Assembly: GCA_026390595.1 (NCBI GenBank)
Contig: JAPLFQ010000007.1
Location: 1-64,000 of the forward strand
Direction: 5' to 3'
DNA: 64,000 bases
Origin: Ignavibacteriales bacterium
GTDB lineage: Bacteria > Bacteroidota > Ignavibacteria > UBA10030
The position numbers and the translations under genes were made by a program. Positions 36,630 through 45,321 of the stretch are shown piece after piece (position 1 is the first letter of the stretch; each line of letters opens with the position of its first letter). The notes beneath the pieces are model-generated. The model made no database searches, had not been told where the DNA came from, and saw nothing but the letters and a program-made list of their open reading frames with translations.

Positions 36630-37301
36630 TTAAACCTGACCCAGAACCTGAATACGTTCGGATTCATAGATTGCGACGCCGGCAATTTGTTGTTTCGCGA
36701 CAGCGAGCATCGCTTTTGCAACCGTCAGCGCATAAATAGCCCGATACCTGCGCAAGCTGCCTGCCAGAGCGAAGGAAAGAGACTTCATCAGAACAATCGC
36801 CATCTTCTCGCCGCGGCGGAGTTCCTTCCTGTCGCCAAGCAGAAACGATGGTCGAAAAATCTGAACTGCCTTGTAGGGCAGCTTTGACACCGCATCCTCC
36901 ACTTCGCCCTTGACCCGGCTGTAAAAAACGCGGGAGTTCGTGTTTGCACCTACTGAAGAAACCATCAGAAATTGTTCTGCGCCGTTGTTCAGGGTGAGGG
37001 CTGCAGTCTGGACGACATACGTACAATCGACCTTCCGGAAAGCTTCCTGTGACCCCGCGACCTTGATCGTTGTTCCCAGGCAGCAGAACACATCATGAGC
37101 GCGAAGAGAGTCCTTGTGCTTGTCGAGTTGGTCGAAATTCACCACATACTCCTGAAGCTTCGAATGCCGCAAAGCCAGTGGCTTTCTCACCAAAACAGTC
37201 ACCTGGTTGTAAGCATCGTCGTCAAGCAAGAGCTGCAGAAGGTGTCCGCCAATGAGGCCGCTGGCACCGACAAGAAGAGCTGATCGTGATTGCACTGTCA
37301 A
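36630..37301 (-). CDS. Atypical SDR / HTATIP2-like NAD(P)-binding protein
   Basis: A 223-residue protein with the NAD(P) loop ALLVGASGLIGGHLLQLLL near residues 8-26 and features of the atypical SDR (HTATIP2/CC3) family: VFCCLGTTIKVAGSQEAFRKVD, LMVSSVGAN, YSRVKGEVE and IFRPSFLLGDR. The YxxxK pair is YSRVK. Catalysis is uncertain. It is divergent from the ACT gene and begins 44 bases from the M28 peptidase. Confidence 0.85.
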   Translation of the reverse strand: MTVQSRSALLVGASGLIGGHLLQLLLDDDAYNQVTVLVRKPLALRHSKLQEYVVNFDQLDKHKDSLRAHDVFCCLGTTIKVAGSQEAFRKVDCTYVVQTAALTLNNGAEQFLMVSSVGANTNSRVFYSRVKGEVEDAVSKLPYKAVQIFRPSFLLGDRKELRRGEKMAIVLMKSLSFALAGSLRRYRAIYALTVAKAMLAVAKQQIAGVAIYESERIQVLGQV

Positions 37302-37383
37302 TGTACGGGGGTGAAGGGATTCGCAATGTCTGATGAATACTACTGAATTTTGTCCTGTCGATCAATCAATGCGGGATACAAAC

Positions 37384-37412
37384 TTGCGGGAGAGCACGGG
37401 ATGTGGTACATT
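37384..37412 (+). promoter_or_regulatory. Predicted sigma70 promoter for ACT-domain gene
   Basis: TTGCGG, a 17-base spacer and TACATT, about 60 bases before the ATG at 37471. The -10 matches that of the amrS promoter. Confidence 0.45.
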
Positions 37413-37470
37413 TTCCAAGCACAGGCTTTCTGCTTCCACAACTCATCCGACCGATGAAGGGCTCTTCGCA

Positions 37471-37863
37471 ATGAGGAAACTGAATCTTCACATGCTTGGG
37501 GAAACTTTCACGATCAACAAACTTCCTCAATTCGCCGAAATCCCATCCATCCTGAGCCAGGGCGACATGGTCTTCATCGTCAGGACGGATGAAGAATTGT
37601 CGATCGTCTGCCCCGACTACATGGCGCCGAACAACGTGCAGCAGGAACTTGGGTGGAGGTGCTTCAAAGTCGATGGCGAGATGAAGTTACAGGAGGTTGG
37701 TGTGCTTTCCTCGCTTGCCCAGCCCCTGGCTGAGGCCGGCATCCCGATGTTCGTTGTCAGTACGTTCAATACGGATTATGTCTTCGTCATGGAAGAGAAT
37801 CTTGTGAATGCTGTGCACGCACTGCAACAAGCGGGACATACGTTTCTTCACAAAGAGACATAG
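37471..37863 (+). CDS. ACT-domain protein (CASTOR/ACT_7-like)
   Basis: A 130-residue protein with two ACT-like halves. The C-terminal LQEVGVLSSLAQPLAEAGIPMFVVSTFNTDYVFV motif matches the CASTOR-type ACT domain that binds small amino acids in eukaryotic relatives. MRKLNLHMLGETFTINKL is the natural N-terminus; the longer upstream frame was not used. It converges with the hisIE end after five bases, a position that makes an amino-acid sensing link possible but unproven. Confidence 0.78.
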   Translation: MRKLNLHMLGETFTINKLPQFAEIPSILSQGDMVFIVRTDEELSIVCPDYMAPNNVQQELGWRCFKVDGEMKLQEVGVLSSLAQPLAEAGIPMFVVSTFNTDYVFVMEENLVNAVHALQQAGHTFLHKET

Positions 37864-37868
37864 TAGTC

Positions 37869-38513
37869 TTATCCCGCCGGTGAAGTTGTCTTTGTTTCCC
37901 CAATCGCCGGTTTGACCATTCTCTTCTTCAGTACTTCCGTCACATCTCCCAGCGCCATTCCCTGATCCTGAAGAAGCACGAGAAGATGATACAGAAGATC
38001 AGCCGCTTCCTCTTTGAGCGCGTCCTTGTTGTTTTGCATGGCTGCGATCACCGATTCAACAGCTTCCTCGCCGACCTTCTGTGCGATTCTGGGGGTTCCC
38101 TGTGCAAAGAGTCTCGCCGTATACGATTCGGCAGATTTCTGCTGCCGGCGTTCCCGGATGATTTCTTCCAGACCTTCAAGCACGTTGTCGGACTCTGAGC
38201 TCTTTTCCTCCCCAAAGCAGGTGAACGATCCGGTGTGACACACAGGTCCTGCCGGAATCGCCCGCACGAGAAGCGCATCGCCATCGCAATCGATCTGCAT
38301 CGATGACACGGCAAGTGTGTTGCCTGATGTTTCTCCTTTTTGCCAGAGGCGCCCCTTGGTTCTGCTCCAGAACGTGACCTTTCGTTCCTGAATCGTTTTC
38401 TGCACCGCGTCCCTGTTCATAAATCCGACCATCAACACCTGGTTGGTCGTCGTGTCCTGAATGATGGCAGGGACCAGGCCGTTCAACTTGGCGAAATTGA
38501 GTTTGTCGATCAT
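37869..38513 (-). CDS. hisIE: HisIE: phosphoribosyl-AMP cyclohydrolase / phosphoribosyl-ATP pyrophosphatase
   Basis: A 214-residue fusion performing steps 2 and 3 of histidine synthesis. The N-terminal HisI part has [28 protein letters not shown], the Cys-rich [10 protein letters not shown] and [11 protein letters not shown]. The C-terminal HisE part has [20 protein letters not shown] and [15 protein letters not shown]. It is the last gene of the operon and overlaps hisF by four bases (ATGA). Confidence 0.96.
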   Translation of the reverse strand: MIDKLNFAKLNGLVPAIIQDTTTNQVLMVGFMNRDAVQKTIQERKVTFWSRTKGRLWQKGETSGNTLAVSSMQIDCDGDALLVRAIPAGPVCHTGSFTCFGEEKSSESDNVLEGLEEIIRERRQQKSAESYTARLFAQGTPRIAQKVGEEAVESVIAAMQNNKDALKEEAADLLYHLLVLLQDQGMALGDVTEVLKKRMVKPAIGETKTTSPAG

Positions 38514-39265
38514 AATCGTACCGGTATTGTATTCATGTCCAGGAATTCCTTGATTTCCATCAGCGAAATCTGCTGATAGTGAAAAATACTCGCCGCGAGA
38601 ACAGCGTCAGCGTTGCCGAGGGTGATGGCGTCTCTGATATGTTCTTTTGATCCCGCTCCGCCGGATGCGATCAGGGGAACGCTTGTGCAGGCCGAAATTG
38701 TCCGCAGCAATTCGAGATCGTACCCTTCTTTTGTACCGTCAGTATCCATGGAAGTTACGAGGAGCTCACCGGCTCCGCGCCTGACCGCTTCCTGTGCCCA
38801 CGCAATTGCGTCGAGCGTTGTTTCTTCCGAGCCTCCCTTGATCCAGACTCCCCATCCGTTCGACCGTCGTTTCGCGTCAATTGCCGCCACGATCGATTGT
38901 GCGCCGACAGCCGTGGACGCTTCCTGAAGAAAATCGGGGCGCTGGATGATGGCGGTGTTCAGGGATACCTTGTCTGCTCCCGCATCGAGCGCACGAAGAA
39001 CATCATCAACCGTGCTGATCCCGCCGCCGACAGTGAACGGGATTTGGATCGCCCTGGCGACGCGCTCCACGATCGAGAGAAATGTCTTGCGTCCTTCCTG
39101 CGAAGCGCTGATATCGAGAAACACCAACTCGTCGGCCCCTTCGTTGGAGTAGCGCGCAGCGAGCTCGACCGGATCGCCTGCGTCGCGCAAATCGACGAAT
39201 TTTGTCCCCTTCACGGTTCTGCCGTCCTTGACATCGAGGCATGGGATGATACGTTTTGTCAGCAT
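38510..39265 (-). CDS. hisF: Imidazole glycerol phosphate synthase cyclase subunit HisF
   Basis: A 251-residue TIM barrel. [16 protein letters not shown] holds catalytic Asp11 and AAIDAKRR the second catalytic Asp (near 130). GGGIS and [10 protein letters not shown] are phosphate-binding loops. It partners HisH, encoded two genes earlier, to form IGP and AICAR. Gap to hisA is six bases. Confidence 0.97.
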   Translation of the reverse strand: MLTKRIIPCLDVKDGRTVKGTKFVDLRDAGDPVELAARYSNEGADELVFLDISASQEGRKTFLSIVERVARAIQIPFTVGGGISTVDDVLRALDAGADKVSLNTAIIQRPDFLQEASTAVGAQSIVAAIDAKRRSNGWGVWIKGGSEETTLDAIAWAQEAVRRGAGELLVTSMDTDGTKEGYDLELLRTISACTSVPLIASGGAGSKEHIRDAITLGNADAVLAASIFHYQQISLMEIKEFLDMNTIPVRL

Positions 39266-39271
39266 GCGGTG

Positions 39272-39994
39272 TCAGGCCTTAGATAATCGGGACAGCTCGG
39301 ACGGGTTCAGGTGTCCTTCGTAAATTGCTTTACCGACCACGGCTCCCCAGCATCCGGCCTTCTCCACGCTTTCGATGTCGCTTATCCGGGAAATACCTCC
39401 GGAAGCGATAAAGTGGAGAGTTGGAAATTCCGTGCTCAACGTGGAGTAGAGCCCTGCGTTCGCTCCTTCCAACATCCCGTCTTTGTCGATATCGGTGCAG
39501 AGGAAATATGAAGCGCCAAACTGGGACATCGACTCAATGAAGACAGAGGGAGTCAGGTTCGCCTGTGCGAGCCAGCCCGAATGAGCGACACATCCGTCTC
39601 GGACATCGACGGCGATCACAAATCGATCGCTGCGGAACTCTCTGAGCCATTCCTGAACGATATGGGGCGTTTTGACGGCGACACTGCCGATCACGACGCG
39701 TGTGGCACCCGCGATGAACAGATATGAAATGTCGCTTCGCGACCTGATACCGCCGCCGACGTGGGCGTGAATTCCCGGAACGCGGAGCACAGCCTCGATT
39801 GCTTTTCGGTTCACGATGCGCCCCATCTTCGCTCCCTCGAGGTCGACGATATGCAGATGGTCTAGACCGCTTTCTACGAACGAGCGTGCCACGTCTGCAG
39901 GCGAGTCCGAATACACTTTCTGCGTCGCGTAATCTCCCTGGCGAAGCCGGACGCACTTTCCTTCAAAAATGTCTAGAGCCGGATAGATTAGCAT
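39272..39994 (-). CDS. hisA: ProFAR isomerase HisA
   Basis: A 240-residue TIM barrel catalysing the Amadori rearrangement of ProFAR to PRFAR. Catalytic aspartates are in IYPALDIFEGKCVRL (D8) and AVDVRDG (about 129). IHAHVGGGIRS and ASGGISRISD are phosphate loops. Its 5' end overlaps hisH by seven bases. Not the PriA-type bifunctional enzyme as far as visible. Confidence 0.96.
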   Translation of the reverse strand: MLIYPALDIFEGKCVRLRQGDYATQKVYSDSPADVARSFVESGLDHLHIVDLEGAKMGRIVNRKAIEAVLRVPGIHAHVGGGIRSRSDISYLFIAGATRVVIGSVAVKTPHIVQEWLREFRSDRFVIAVDVRDGCVAHSGWLAQANLTPSVFIESMSQFGASYFLCTDIDKDGMLEGANAGLYSTLSTEFPTLHFIASGGISRISDIESVEKAGCWGAVVGKAIYEGHLNPSELSRLSKA

Positions 39995-40575
39995 AATTCC
40001 GAGAAATTCCTCAGCAGTTGAAGCCCGGCGTTTCCCGACTTTTCCGCATGAAACTGAACGCCGTAAAAGTTATTGTGTTGAACAGCAGCAGAGAACTCTC
40101 TTCCGTATTCTGTCGAACCGATCGTATCGGGCACGAGCGGTGCGGCATATGAATGCACAAAGTAGAAGAACTCGCCATCGGGGATTCCTTGAAACAGGGG
40201 ACTCTGAGTCTTGAGGTGCACGCGATTCCAGCCCATGTGCGGTACTTTCATCACGGTATCATCGAATCGGGCTACGCGTCCCGGAACGATTCCAAGGCAT
40301 GCTGTGTCGCGTTCATCTGAATGCTCGAAGAGAATCTGCATGCCGATGCAGATGCCAAGGAACGGAACCCGGATTGTCGGGAGCCAACCGAGCAGCCCGC
40401 CGCGGTTCAATGACTCAATGGCCGAGCGCGCCTCGCCTACGCCCGGAAGCATCAACTTGTCTGCCCGTTGAAGCTCCTGCACGTTCCGCGAGACAAAAAA
40501 CTGTTTGTCGAGCCTTTCCAGTGCATTGCCAAGCGAACGGATGTTACCCGCTCCGTAATCGACGATGCCTATCAC
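39988..40575 (-). CDS. hisH: Imidazole glycerol phosphate synthase glutaminase subunit HisH
   Basis: A 195-residue class I glutamine amidotransferase that supplies ammonia to HisF. The nucleophile is in FLGICIGMQILFEHS and the His-Glu pair in GVQFHAEKSG. GDYGAGN-like IVDYGAGNIRSL begins the protein. It overlaps hisB by four bases upstream and hisA by seven downstream. Confidence 0.97.
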   Translation of the reverse strand: MIGIVDYGAGNIRSLGNALERLDKQFFVSRNVQELQRADKLMLPGVGEARSAIESLNRGGLLGWLPTIRVPFLGICIGMQILFEHSDERDTACLGIVPGRVARFDDTVMKVPHMGWNRVHLKTQSPLFQGIPDGEFFYFVHSYAAPLVPDTIGSTEYGREFSAAVQHNNFYGVQFHAEKSGNAGLQLLRNFSELC

Positions 40576-41663
40576 AGTATTCCCTTCGTCGATGGGAGTG
40601 TTGATGGCGATCGCTGGTCGAGGGCGACCGCCTGCTTCAGCGTTCGTGCAACGGATTTGAATATCGCTTCAATCTTGTGATGGTCGTTCCGCCCCTGGAC
40701 GGTGATGTGCAGATTCGCGCGAAGTCCATCTGCTAGAGCACGGAAAAAGTCCTCCACGAGTTCCGTCGGAAACTCTCCAACCTTTTCCCGCTCAAACGTA
40801 CCGTTGAAGACAAAATAAGGCCGGTCGCTGAGGTCGAGAGCAACCTGTGCTGACGATTCGTCCATCGGGAGAAGAAAACCGTACCGTTCGATTCCCCGTT
40901 TGTCACCTAATGCCTGCCGGATGGCAGTTCCGATTGCCAGGCCTGTGTCTTCGACCGTGTGGTGTTCGTCGACCCGCAGGTCTCCTTTCGTGGAGACCGT
41001 CAGATCAAGAAGAGAGTGTTTCGAGAGCTGGGCGAGCATATGGTCGAAGAAACCAACGCCGGTGTCGATGGTGTGCTTGCCCGTACCGTCAAGCGCAACG
41101 CCGATGGAGATGGATGTCTCGGCTGTGGTCCTTTCGACATGCGCCGTCCGCTCACTCCGGACCATATAGTGGCACGCTTCGAGAAAATCCGTTGTCACAA
41201 AATCTGCATTGCTCTGGACATCAGAAGAAAGCCGGATTGTTTTGCAGCCGAGGTTCTTTCCCAGCTGAACATCCGTCTCACGATCTCCAAAGACGAATGA
41301 GCGCGAAAGGTCAAGAGAATGTTCCTTCAAATATGGGTCAAGCAGACCCGTTTTTGGTTTGCGGCAGTTGCACTGGTCTGCCGGAACATGCGGGCAGACA
41401 AAAACCTGCGAGAACGCAATTCCTTCCCCCGCGAGAATACGGAGGAGTTTGTTCTGTGGGGCCTCGAATGCTGCAAGGGGGTAGCGGTCGGTTCCCAATC
41501 CGTCCTGGTTTGTGACCATGACAAGTTGAAATCCGCGGTCGCAGAGGAGTCGCAGCCCTTCGATGGCATGAGGGATGAGCTCGAGCTTGTCCAGCGAGTC
41601 GATTTGCTCGTCCGGGGGTTCGACGATGATTGTGCCGTCGCGATCGATAAATACTGCCTTCAT
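40572..41663 (-). CDS. hisB: Bifunctional HisB: histidinol-phosphatase / IGP dehydratase
   Basis: A 363-residue fusion. The N-terminal HAD phosphatase has FIDRDGTIIVEPP (Asp9 and Asp11) and the zinc loop CPHVPADQCNCRKP. The C-terminal IGP dehydratase has the two histidine motifs DHMLAQLSKHS and DEHHTVEDTG, plus a late GRNDHHKIEAIFK. Such fusions occur in enterobacteria and many Bacteroidota. The ATG at 41663 overlaps the hisC stop by four bases; an upstream in-frame ATG at 41783 lies inside hisC and was rejected. Confidence 0.96.
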   Translation of the reverse strand: MKAVFIDRDGTIIVEPPDEQIDSLDKLELIPHAIEGLRLLCDRGFQLVMVTNQDGLGTDRYPLAAFEAPQNKLLRILAGEGIAFSQVFVCPHVPADQCNCRKPKTGLLDPYLKEHSLDLSRSFVFGDRETDVQLGKNLGCKTIRLSSDVQSNADFVTTDFLEACHYMVRSERTAHVERTTAETSISIGVALDGTGKHTIDTGVGFFDHMLAQLSKHSLLDLTVSTKGDLRVDEHHTVEDTGLAIGTAIRQALGDKRGIERYGFLLPMDESSAQVALDLSDRPYFVFNGTFEREKVGEFPTELVEDFFRALADGLRANLHITVQGRNDHHKIEAIFKSVARTLKQAVALDQRSPSTLPSTKGIL

Positions 41664-42709
41664 GGGTTCAGTTCCTTCAGGGCGGTAAGGAGAAAATCGT
41701 TCTGTTCGGGAGTCCCGACAGAGATCCTGATGCAATTCGACAGCTTTGGCTCGGAACTCCGATCGCGCACAATGATACCACACTGGGCAAGTTTTTGGTG
41801 AATACCCGGGGCGTCGTTGACGCGGACGAGGAGGAAATTCGAGTCAGATGGGAACACCTGTTTCACACAACTCACCTGCCCAAGTTCCCGGATGAGACGG
41901 TTGCGCTCTGTGGTCGTCGCTGAGACGCTCTTCAAAACGTGCGTGGTTGTTTCCAACGCTTTGAGAGCTTCAACACTTGTCAGCATATTGATGTTGTAGG
42001 GAGCTTTGGATTTCATCAGGTACGAGACGATCAGCGGATGAGTTACCGCATATCCAAGCCTGATTGCAGCCAGCCCCCATGCTTTGGACAGCGTCCTGAG
42101 CACGACGAGGTTGGGATTGCGATCAAGAGCGCTGATCACTGATTCCGCTTGTGCGAAATCGAAATACGCCTCATCGACGACAACAATAGAAGACGTCGCC
42201 GCACAGAGGGCAAGGATATCCTCGCGTCGCAGCAGGTTGCCGGTTGGGTTGTTGGGAGAACAACAGAAGATCAGTTTCGTGCTCGCACCGGTTTTCTGCC
42301 GCACTGCATCGAGATCGATCTGAAAATCATCGGTCAGGAGACAAGAATTCACCTTCACGTCATTCACGTCGGCAGCGACGCGATAAACGCCGTACGTCGG
42401 TTCAAGAATGAGGACGGAATCGGTGCGCGGCTCGCAGAAGATACGGATCAATAAGTCGATGACCTCATCCGATCCGACACCGACGAAGATATTTCCGGCC
42501 TCGACGTTGTGGAGCTGCGCAATCCTGGACCGAAGCTGTTGTTGCGACGGATCAGGATATCGATTCAGTTCCAGACCGTCGAACGTCACGGCGCCTCCAA
42601 AAGCGTTCTCATTTGCGTCGAGGAGGACTCCAGAGGTATAATCCTGTCTTGCACTCCGATAGGGCTTCAACCTGCGGATATTGGGGCGTATAAGGGCTTC
42701 AATGTCCAT
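41660..42709 (-). CDS. hisC: Histidinol-phosphate aminotransferase HisC
   Basis: A 349-residue fold-type I PLP aminotransferase. LDANENAFG near the start, CSPNNPTGN, VVDEAYFDFA and the PLP lysine in RTLSKAWGLAAIRLGY are all present. It converts imidazole acetol phosphate to histidinol phosphate. Gap to hisD is 11 bases; it overlaps hisB by four bases. Confidence 0.96.
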   Translation of the reverse strand: MDIEALIRPNIRRLKPYRSARQDYTSGVLLDANENAFGGAVTFDGLELNRYPDPSQQQLRSRIAQLHNVEAGNIFVGVGSDEVIDLLIRIFCEPRTDSVLILEPTYGVYRVAADVNDVKVNSCLLTDDFQIDLDAVRQKTGASTKLIFCCSPNNPTGNLLRREDILALCAATSSIVVVDEAYFDFAQAESVISALDRNPNLVVLRTLSKAWGLAAIRLGYAVTHPLIVSYLMKSKAPYNINMLTSVEALKALETTTHVLKSVSATTTERNRLIRELGQVSCVKQVFPSDSNFLLVRVNDAPGIHQKLAQCGIIVRDRSSEPKLSNCIRISVGTPEQNDFLLTALKELNP

Positions 42710-42720
42710 TGTAGGTATGC

Positions 42721-44010
42721 TCAGTTATCAAATCGAATCGATACCGCGCGGGCATGTGCTTCGAGTCCTTCGACTCCGGCCAGTGTCGTCAGTGTGGGGG
42801 CGAGCCGCTTCAATCCATCGCGTGTAATGCTTTGAAACGTGATGAGTTTTTGAAAGCTCTCCAGAGACACACCGCTGAACCAGCGAGCAGTTCCGCCCGT
42901 GGGAAGCGTGTGATTCGTCCCTGATGCGTAATCGCCGGCGGTGACAGGAGCGAATGGTCCGAGGAAGACGGAACCCGCATTCTGGATGAGCGGCACAAGG
43001 TCGTTCGGCTGCCGGACGTTGATTATCAGATGCTCAGGGGCGTACAAGTTGGAAAACGCGGCTGCTTCCTTCAACGATTGCACGACCACGACGAAGCTCG
43101 TTTCAAGAGCCTTCGCCGCGACGGCATTGCGGGGAAGCTGCATCAGTTGCCGGTCGATTTCGTCGAGCACGTTCTTTGCCAGGCGGTCACTGGTCACAGC
43201 GAGCACTACCTGTGATTGAGGGTCGTGCTCGGCTTGCGAGAGCAAATCGGCTGCGACGATTCGTGCATGGGCAGTGTCGTCGGCAATGATCAGCAGCTCG
43301 GAAGGGCCGGCGAGCAGATCGATAGCGGCGCCCTCGGGGTCGGATGCGACAAACCGCTTTGCCTCGGTGACATATTGATTTCCCGGACCGAAAATCTTGT
43401 CCACTCGCGGCACCGACTCCGTTCCGAATGCCATGGCAGCGATGGCTTGAGCTCCTCCGATGGCATACACTTCATGAAGTCCAATCTGCGCGGCTGCGGC
43501 AAGAACGACCGGATCAGGTAATCCGTTCGCTTTCGGCGGCGAGCAGAGAATGATACGCTTGCAGCCGGCGAGCAGCGCCGGTATGCCGAGCATCAGTACG
43601 GTGGATGGGAGGGGGGCCGATCCGGCGGGGACGTAGAGTCCCACCGTCTCGAGAGCGCGCTGTTCACGCCAGCACACGACGCCGATTTCGGTTTCGAGTT
43701 CTTCTTCTTTTCTGATCTGTGAAGCGTGAAACGCGCGGATGTTGCGCGCAGCCTGATCGATTGCTGCGAGAACAAAGGGAGGTACGGCCTTCTGAGCGGC
43801 TTCTATGGATGAAGGGTTCACCTTCACATCGATGACCTCAGCAGTATCGAATCGTTTGCTGTATTCCCTCAGGGCCGCATCGCCGCGTTTCTTCACATCA
43901 AGGCATAGTGCCTCGACGGAGCCTCGCGTGGAGCTTTCCGCGGTCCACAGACGGATACAAAGAGCTTTCTGCTCGTCGCCGGTGAGTTGTGCAGAGTGAT
44001 AGAGTCTCAT
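42721..44010 (-). CDS. hisD: Histidinol dehydrogenase HisD
   Basis: A 429-residue zinc enzyme doing the last two oxidations to histidine. VGLYVPAGSAPLPSTVLMLGIPA, FGPGNQYVTEAKR, DLLAGPSELLIIAD and SQAEHDPQSQ are family signatures, with zinc ligands in the SQAEHD region and downstream (GTNHTLPTGG). Full length. It overlaps hisG by four bases (ATGA). Confidence 0.97.
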   Translation of the reverse strand: MRLYHSAQLTGDEQKALCIRLWTAESSTRGSVEALCLDVKKRGDAALREYSKRFDTAEVIDVKVNPSSIEAAQKAVPPFVLAAIDQAARNIRAFHASQIRKEEELETEIGVVCWREQRALETVGLYVPAGSAPLPSTVLMLGIPALLAGCKRIILCSPPKANGLPDPVVLAAAAQIGLHEVYAIGGAQAIAAMAFGTESVPRVDKIFGPGNQYVTEAKRFVASDPEGAAIDLLAGPSELLIIADDTAHARIVAADLLSQAEHDPQSQVVLAVTSDRLAKNVLDEIDRQLMQLPRNAVAAKALETSFVVVVQSLKEAAAFSNLYAPEHLIINVRQPNDLVPLIQNAGSVFLGPFAPVTAGDYASGTNHTLPTGGTARWFSGVSLESFQKLITFQSITRDGLKRLAPTLTTLAGVEGLEAHARAVSIRFDN

Positions 44011-44882
44011 TGGATGATCGTCTCAATTGGTACAACAACAATGTCGCTTGCGCCTGCTTTCTTGAGTTTTTCCATCACGTCCCAGAATACATCCTCGGCG
44101 ATGACGGAGTGGAGGGCCACCATCCCTTCCTCAGCCAGCGGGACAACCGTCGGGCTCTTCAGGCTCGGGATAATCTGCTTGAGCCGTGGGACCGCCGTCA
44201 AGGGCGCGTTCATCATCATGTAGCGCTTTCCTTTTGCCTGGAGGCTGCCCGAAATGCGGATGATAAGCCGCTCGACCAGCAGCTTCTTCCCGGGATTTTT
44301 CATCGTTTGCCGGTTGGCAATCAGAATTGCCTCCGAGTGCAGCACGACGTGCAGCGGGCGAAGGCCGTTCATCCGCGACGTTGTTCCCGTGGAGACGATA
44401 TCGCAGATCGCATCCGCCACATCCAGTGTCGGCGCGAGCTCGACGGAGCCGCTCAGCTCGATCACCTCTGCTTTGAGTTTCTGTGAGCGAAGAAATTGCT
44501 TCAGCGTCGACGGATAGGTCGTCGCGATGCGCTTCCGGTTCAACTGACCGACCGTCCTGATTGCCGATCGCTGCGGGACGCTGATCGTCAGGCGGCAGTG
44601 GCCATATCCGAGCTTCGTGATGATCTCCACCTGAGCGCGCTTTTCGCGTACGATATTCTCTCCGACGATGCCGAGGTCCGCGACGGCGTCCTGCACGTAC
44701 TCGGGAATATCATCATCGCGCAGCGCGAGGACGTCGAGATCAAAATTCCGGCATGGAGAGTAGAGGCTTTGTTTTTGAAATTCAAACTCCAGTCCGCATG
44801 CGCGAAGGAGGGCAAGAGAATCGTCCGTTAACCGTCCGCTCTTCTGAATGGCAATCTTCAGTCGACCGTTGTGCGCAATCAT
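44007..44882 (-). CDS. hisG: ATP phosphoribosyltransferase HisG (long form)
   Basis: A 291-residue long-form HisG, first enzyme of the pathway and normally inhibited by histidine. LKIAIQKSGRLTDDSLALLRACG and DLGIVGENIVREK are catalytic; ICDIVSTGTTSRMNGL is the PRPP loop. Residues about 215-290 form the ACT-like regulatory domain, so no HisZ is expected, and none is seen. The ATG directly abuts a palindrome (44884-44899) that contains the AAGG ribosome-binding core. Confidence 0.96.
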   Translation of the reverse strand: MIAHNGRLKIAIQKSGRLTDDSLALLRACGLEFEFQKQSLYSPCRNFDLDVLALRDDDIPEYVQDAVADLGIVGENIVREKRAQVEIITKLGYGHCRLTISVPQRSAIRTVGQLNRKRIATTYPSTLKQFLRSQKLKAEVIELSGSVELAPTLDVADAICDIVSTGTTSRMNGLRPLHVVLHSEAILIANRQTMKNPGKKLLVERLIIRISGSLQAKGKRYMMMNAPLTAVPRLKQIIPSLKSPTVVPLAEEGMVALHSVIAEDVFWDVMEKLKKAGASDIVVVPIETIIQ

Positions 44883-44883
44883 A

Positions 44884-44899
44884 CTTTACCTTGATAAAG
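44884..44899 (-). promoter_or_regulatory. Palindrome immediately upstream of hisG start
   Basis: On the minus strand CTTTATCAAGGTAAAG lies one base from the ATG (extended arms ACTTTA/TAAAGT reach it). It sits in the 37-base gap after the regulator gene. AAGG inside the spacer is the only ribosome-binding-site candidate. It matches the upstream palindrome at 11 of 16 positions, with identical outer CTTTA and GTAAAG arms. Confidence 0.7.
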
Positions 44900-44919
44900 T
44901 GCTTTGGGCAAAAAAAACA

Positions 44920-45216
44920 TCAGGAATTTTTTGGACCATCAAGACGCTTCAACATCATCGTGTAGCCGCCTTTTCCCTGCTTCAACCACTTGTGTACGCG
45001 CGCGATCGTCCTGGAACTCAGTCCGGTTTCCTTTTCGATGGCTGTGTAGGGGACTCCCTGGGAGAGCAAGCGGGCGACCTTCCACCGTTCGGCGAATTCG
45101 CGGATCTCCGTCTCAGTGAGCAGATCGCGTAGAAACCTGCGGCACTCCTCGAGGCTCTCCAGGCGTGTGATCGTCACGTACAGATCGTCGATATCTCGCT
45201 GCTTGATGTGTTTCAT
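44920..45216 (-). CDS. TrpR-superfamily YerC/YecD-like regulator heading the his operon
   Basis: A 98-residue helix-turn-helix protein of the TrpR/YerC-YecD family: LLTETEIREFAERWKVARLLSQG leads to the HTH PYTAIEKETGLSSRTIARVHKWL. TrpR-family members are amino-acid-responsive repressors. It is the first gene of an operon containing all his genes in the order G-D-C-B-H-A-F-IE. A perfect 6-4-6 palindrome overlaps its promoter -10, and a second copy precedes hisG. It is therefore the prime candidate for a histidine-responsive autorepressor; the effector is inferred. Confidence 0.85.
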   Translation of the reverse strand: MKHIKQRDIDDLYVTITRLESLEECRRFLRDLLTETEIREFAERWKVARLLSQGVPYTAIEKETGLSSRTIARVHKWLKQGKGGYTMMLKRLDGPKNS

Positions 45217-45217
45217 G

Positions 45218-45233
45218 CTTTACTCAGGTAAAG
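45218..45233 (-). promoter_or_regulatory. Palindromic operator over the his-operon promoter
   Basis: CTTTAC-CTGA-GTAAAG (minus strand) is a perfect 6-bp palindrome with a four-base spacer. It overlaps the last two bases of the predicted -10 (TATACT) and ends one base before the regulator ATG, so a bound repressor would block RNA polymerase. Confidence 0.75.
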
Positions 45234-45260
45234 TATACATGAAGATCGGGAAATATGCAA
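45232..45260 (-). promoter_or_regulatory. Predicted sigma70 promoter of the his operon
   Basis: Minus-strand TTGCAT, a 17-base spacer and TATACT. The expected start of transcription lies inside the palindrome, giving a leader of only about eight bases before the regulator ATG and no Shine-Dalgarno site. Confidence 0.65.
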
Positions 45261-45283
45261 GCGGGAACAGAAAGAAATTTCCC

Positions 45284-45312
45284 TTGTCAATCAGGCCCAA
45301 TTTTTCTACCTT
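45284..45312 (+). promoter_or_regulatory. Predicted sigma70 promoter for threonine dehydratase gene
   Basis: TTGTCA, a 17-base spacer and TACCTT. The -10 ends nine bases before the ATG at 45322, so the mRNA would have about three leader bases or none. Confidence 0.55.
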
Positions 45313-45321
45313 TTTCAGGCC

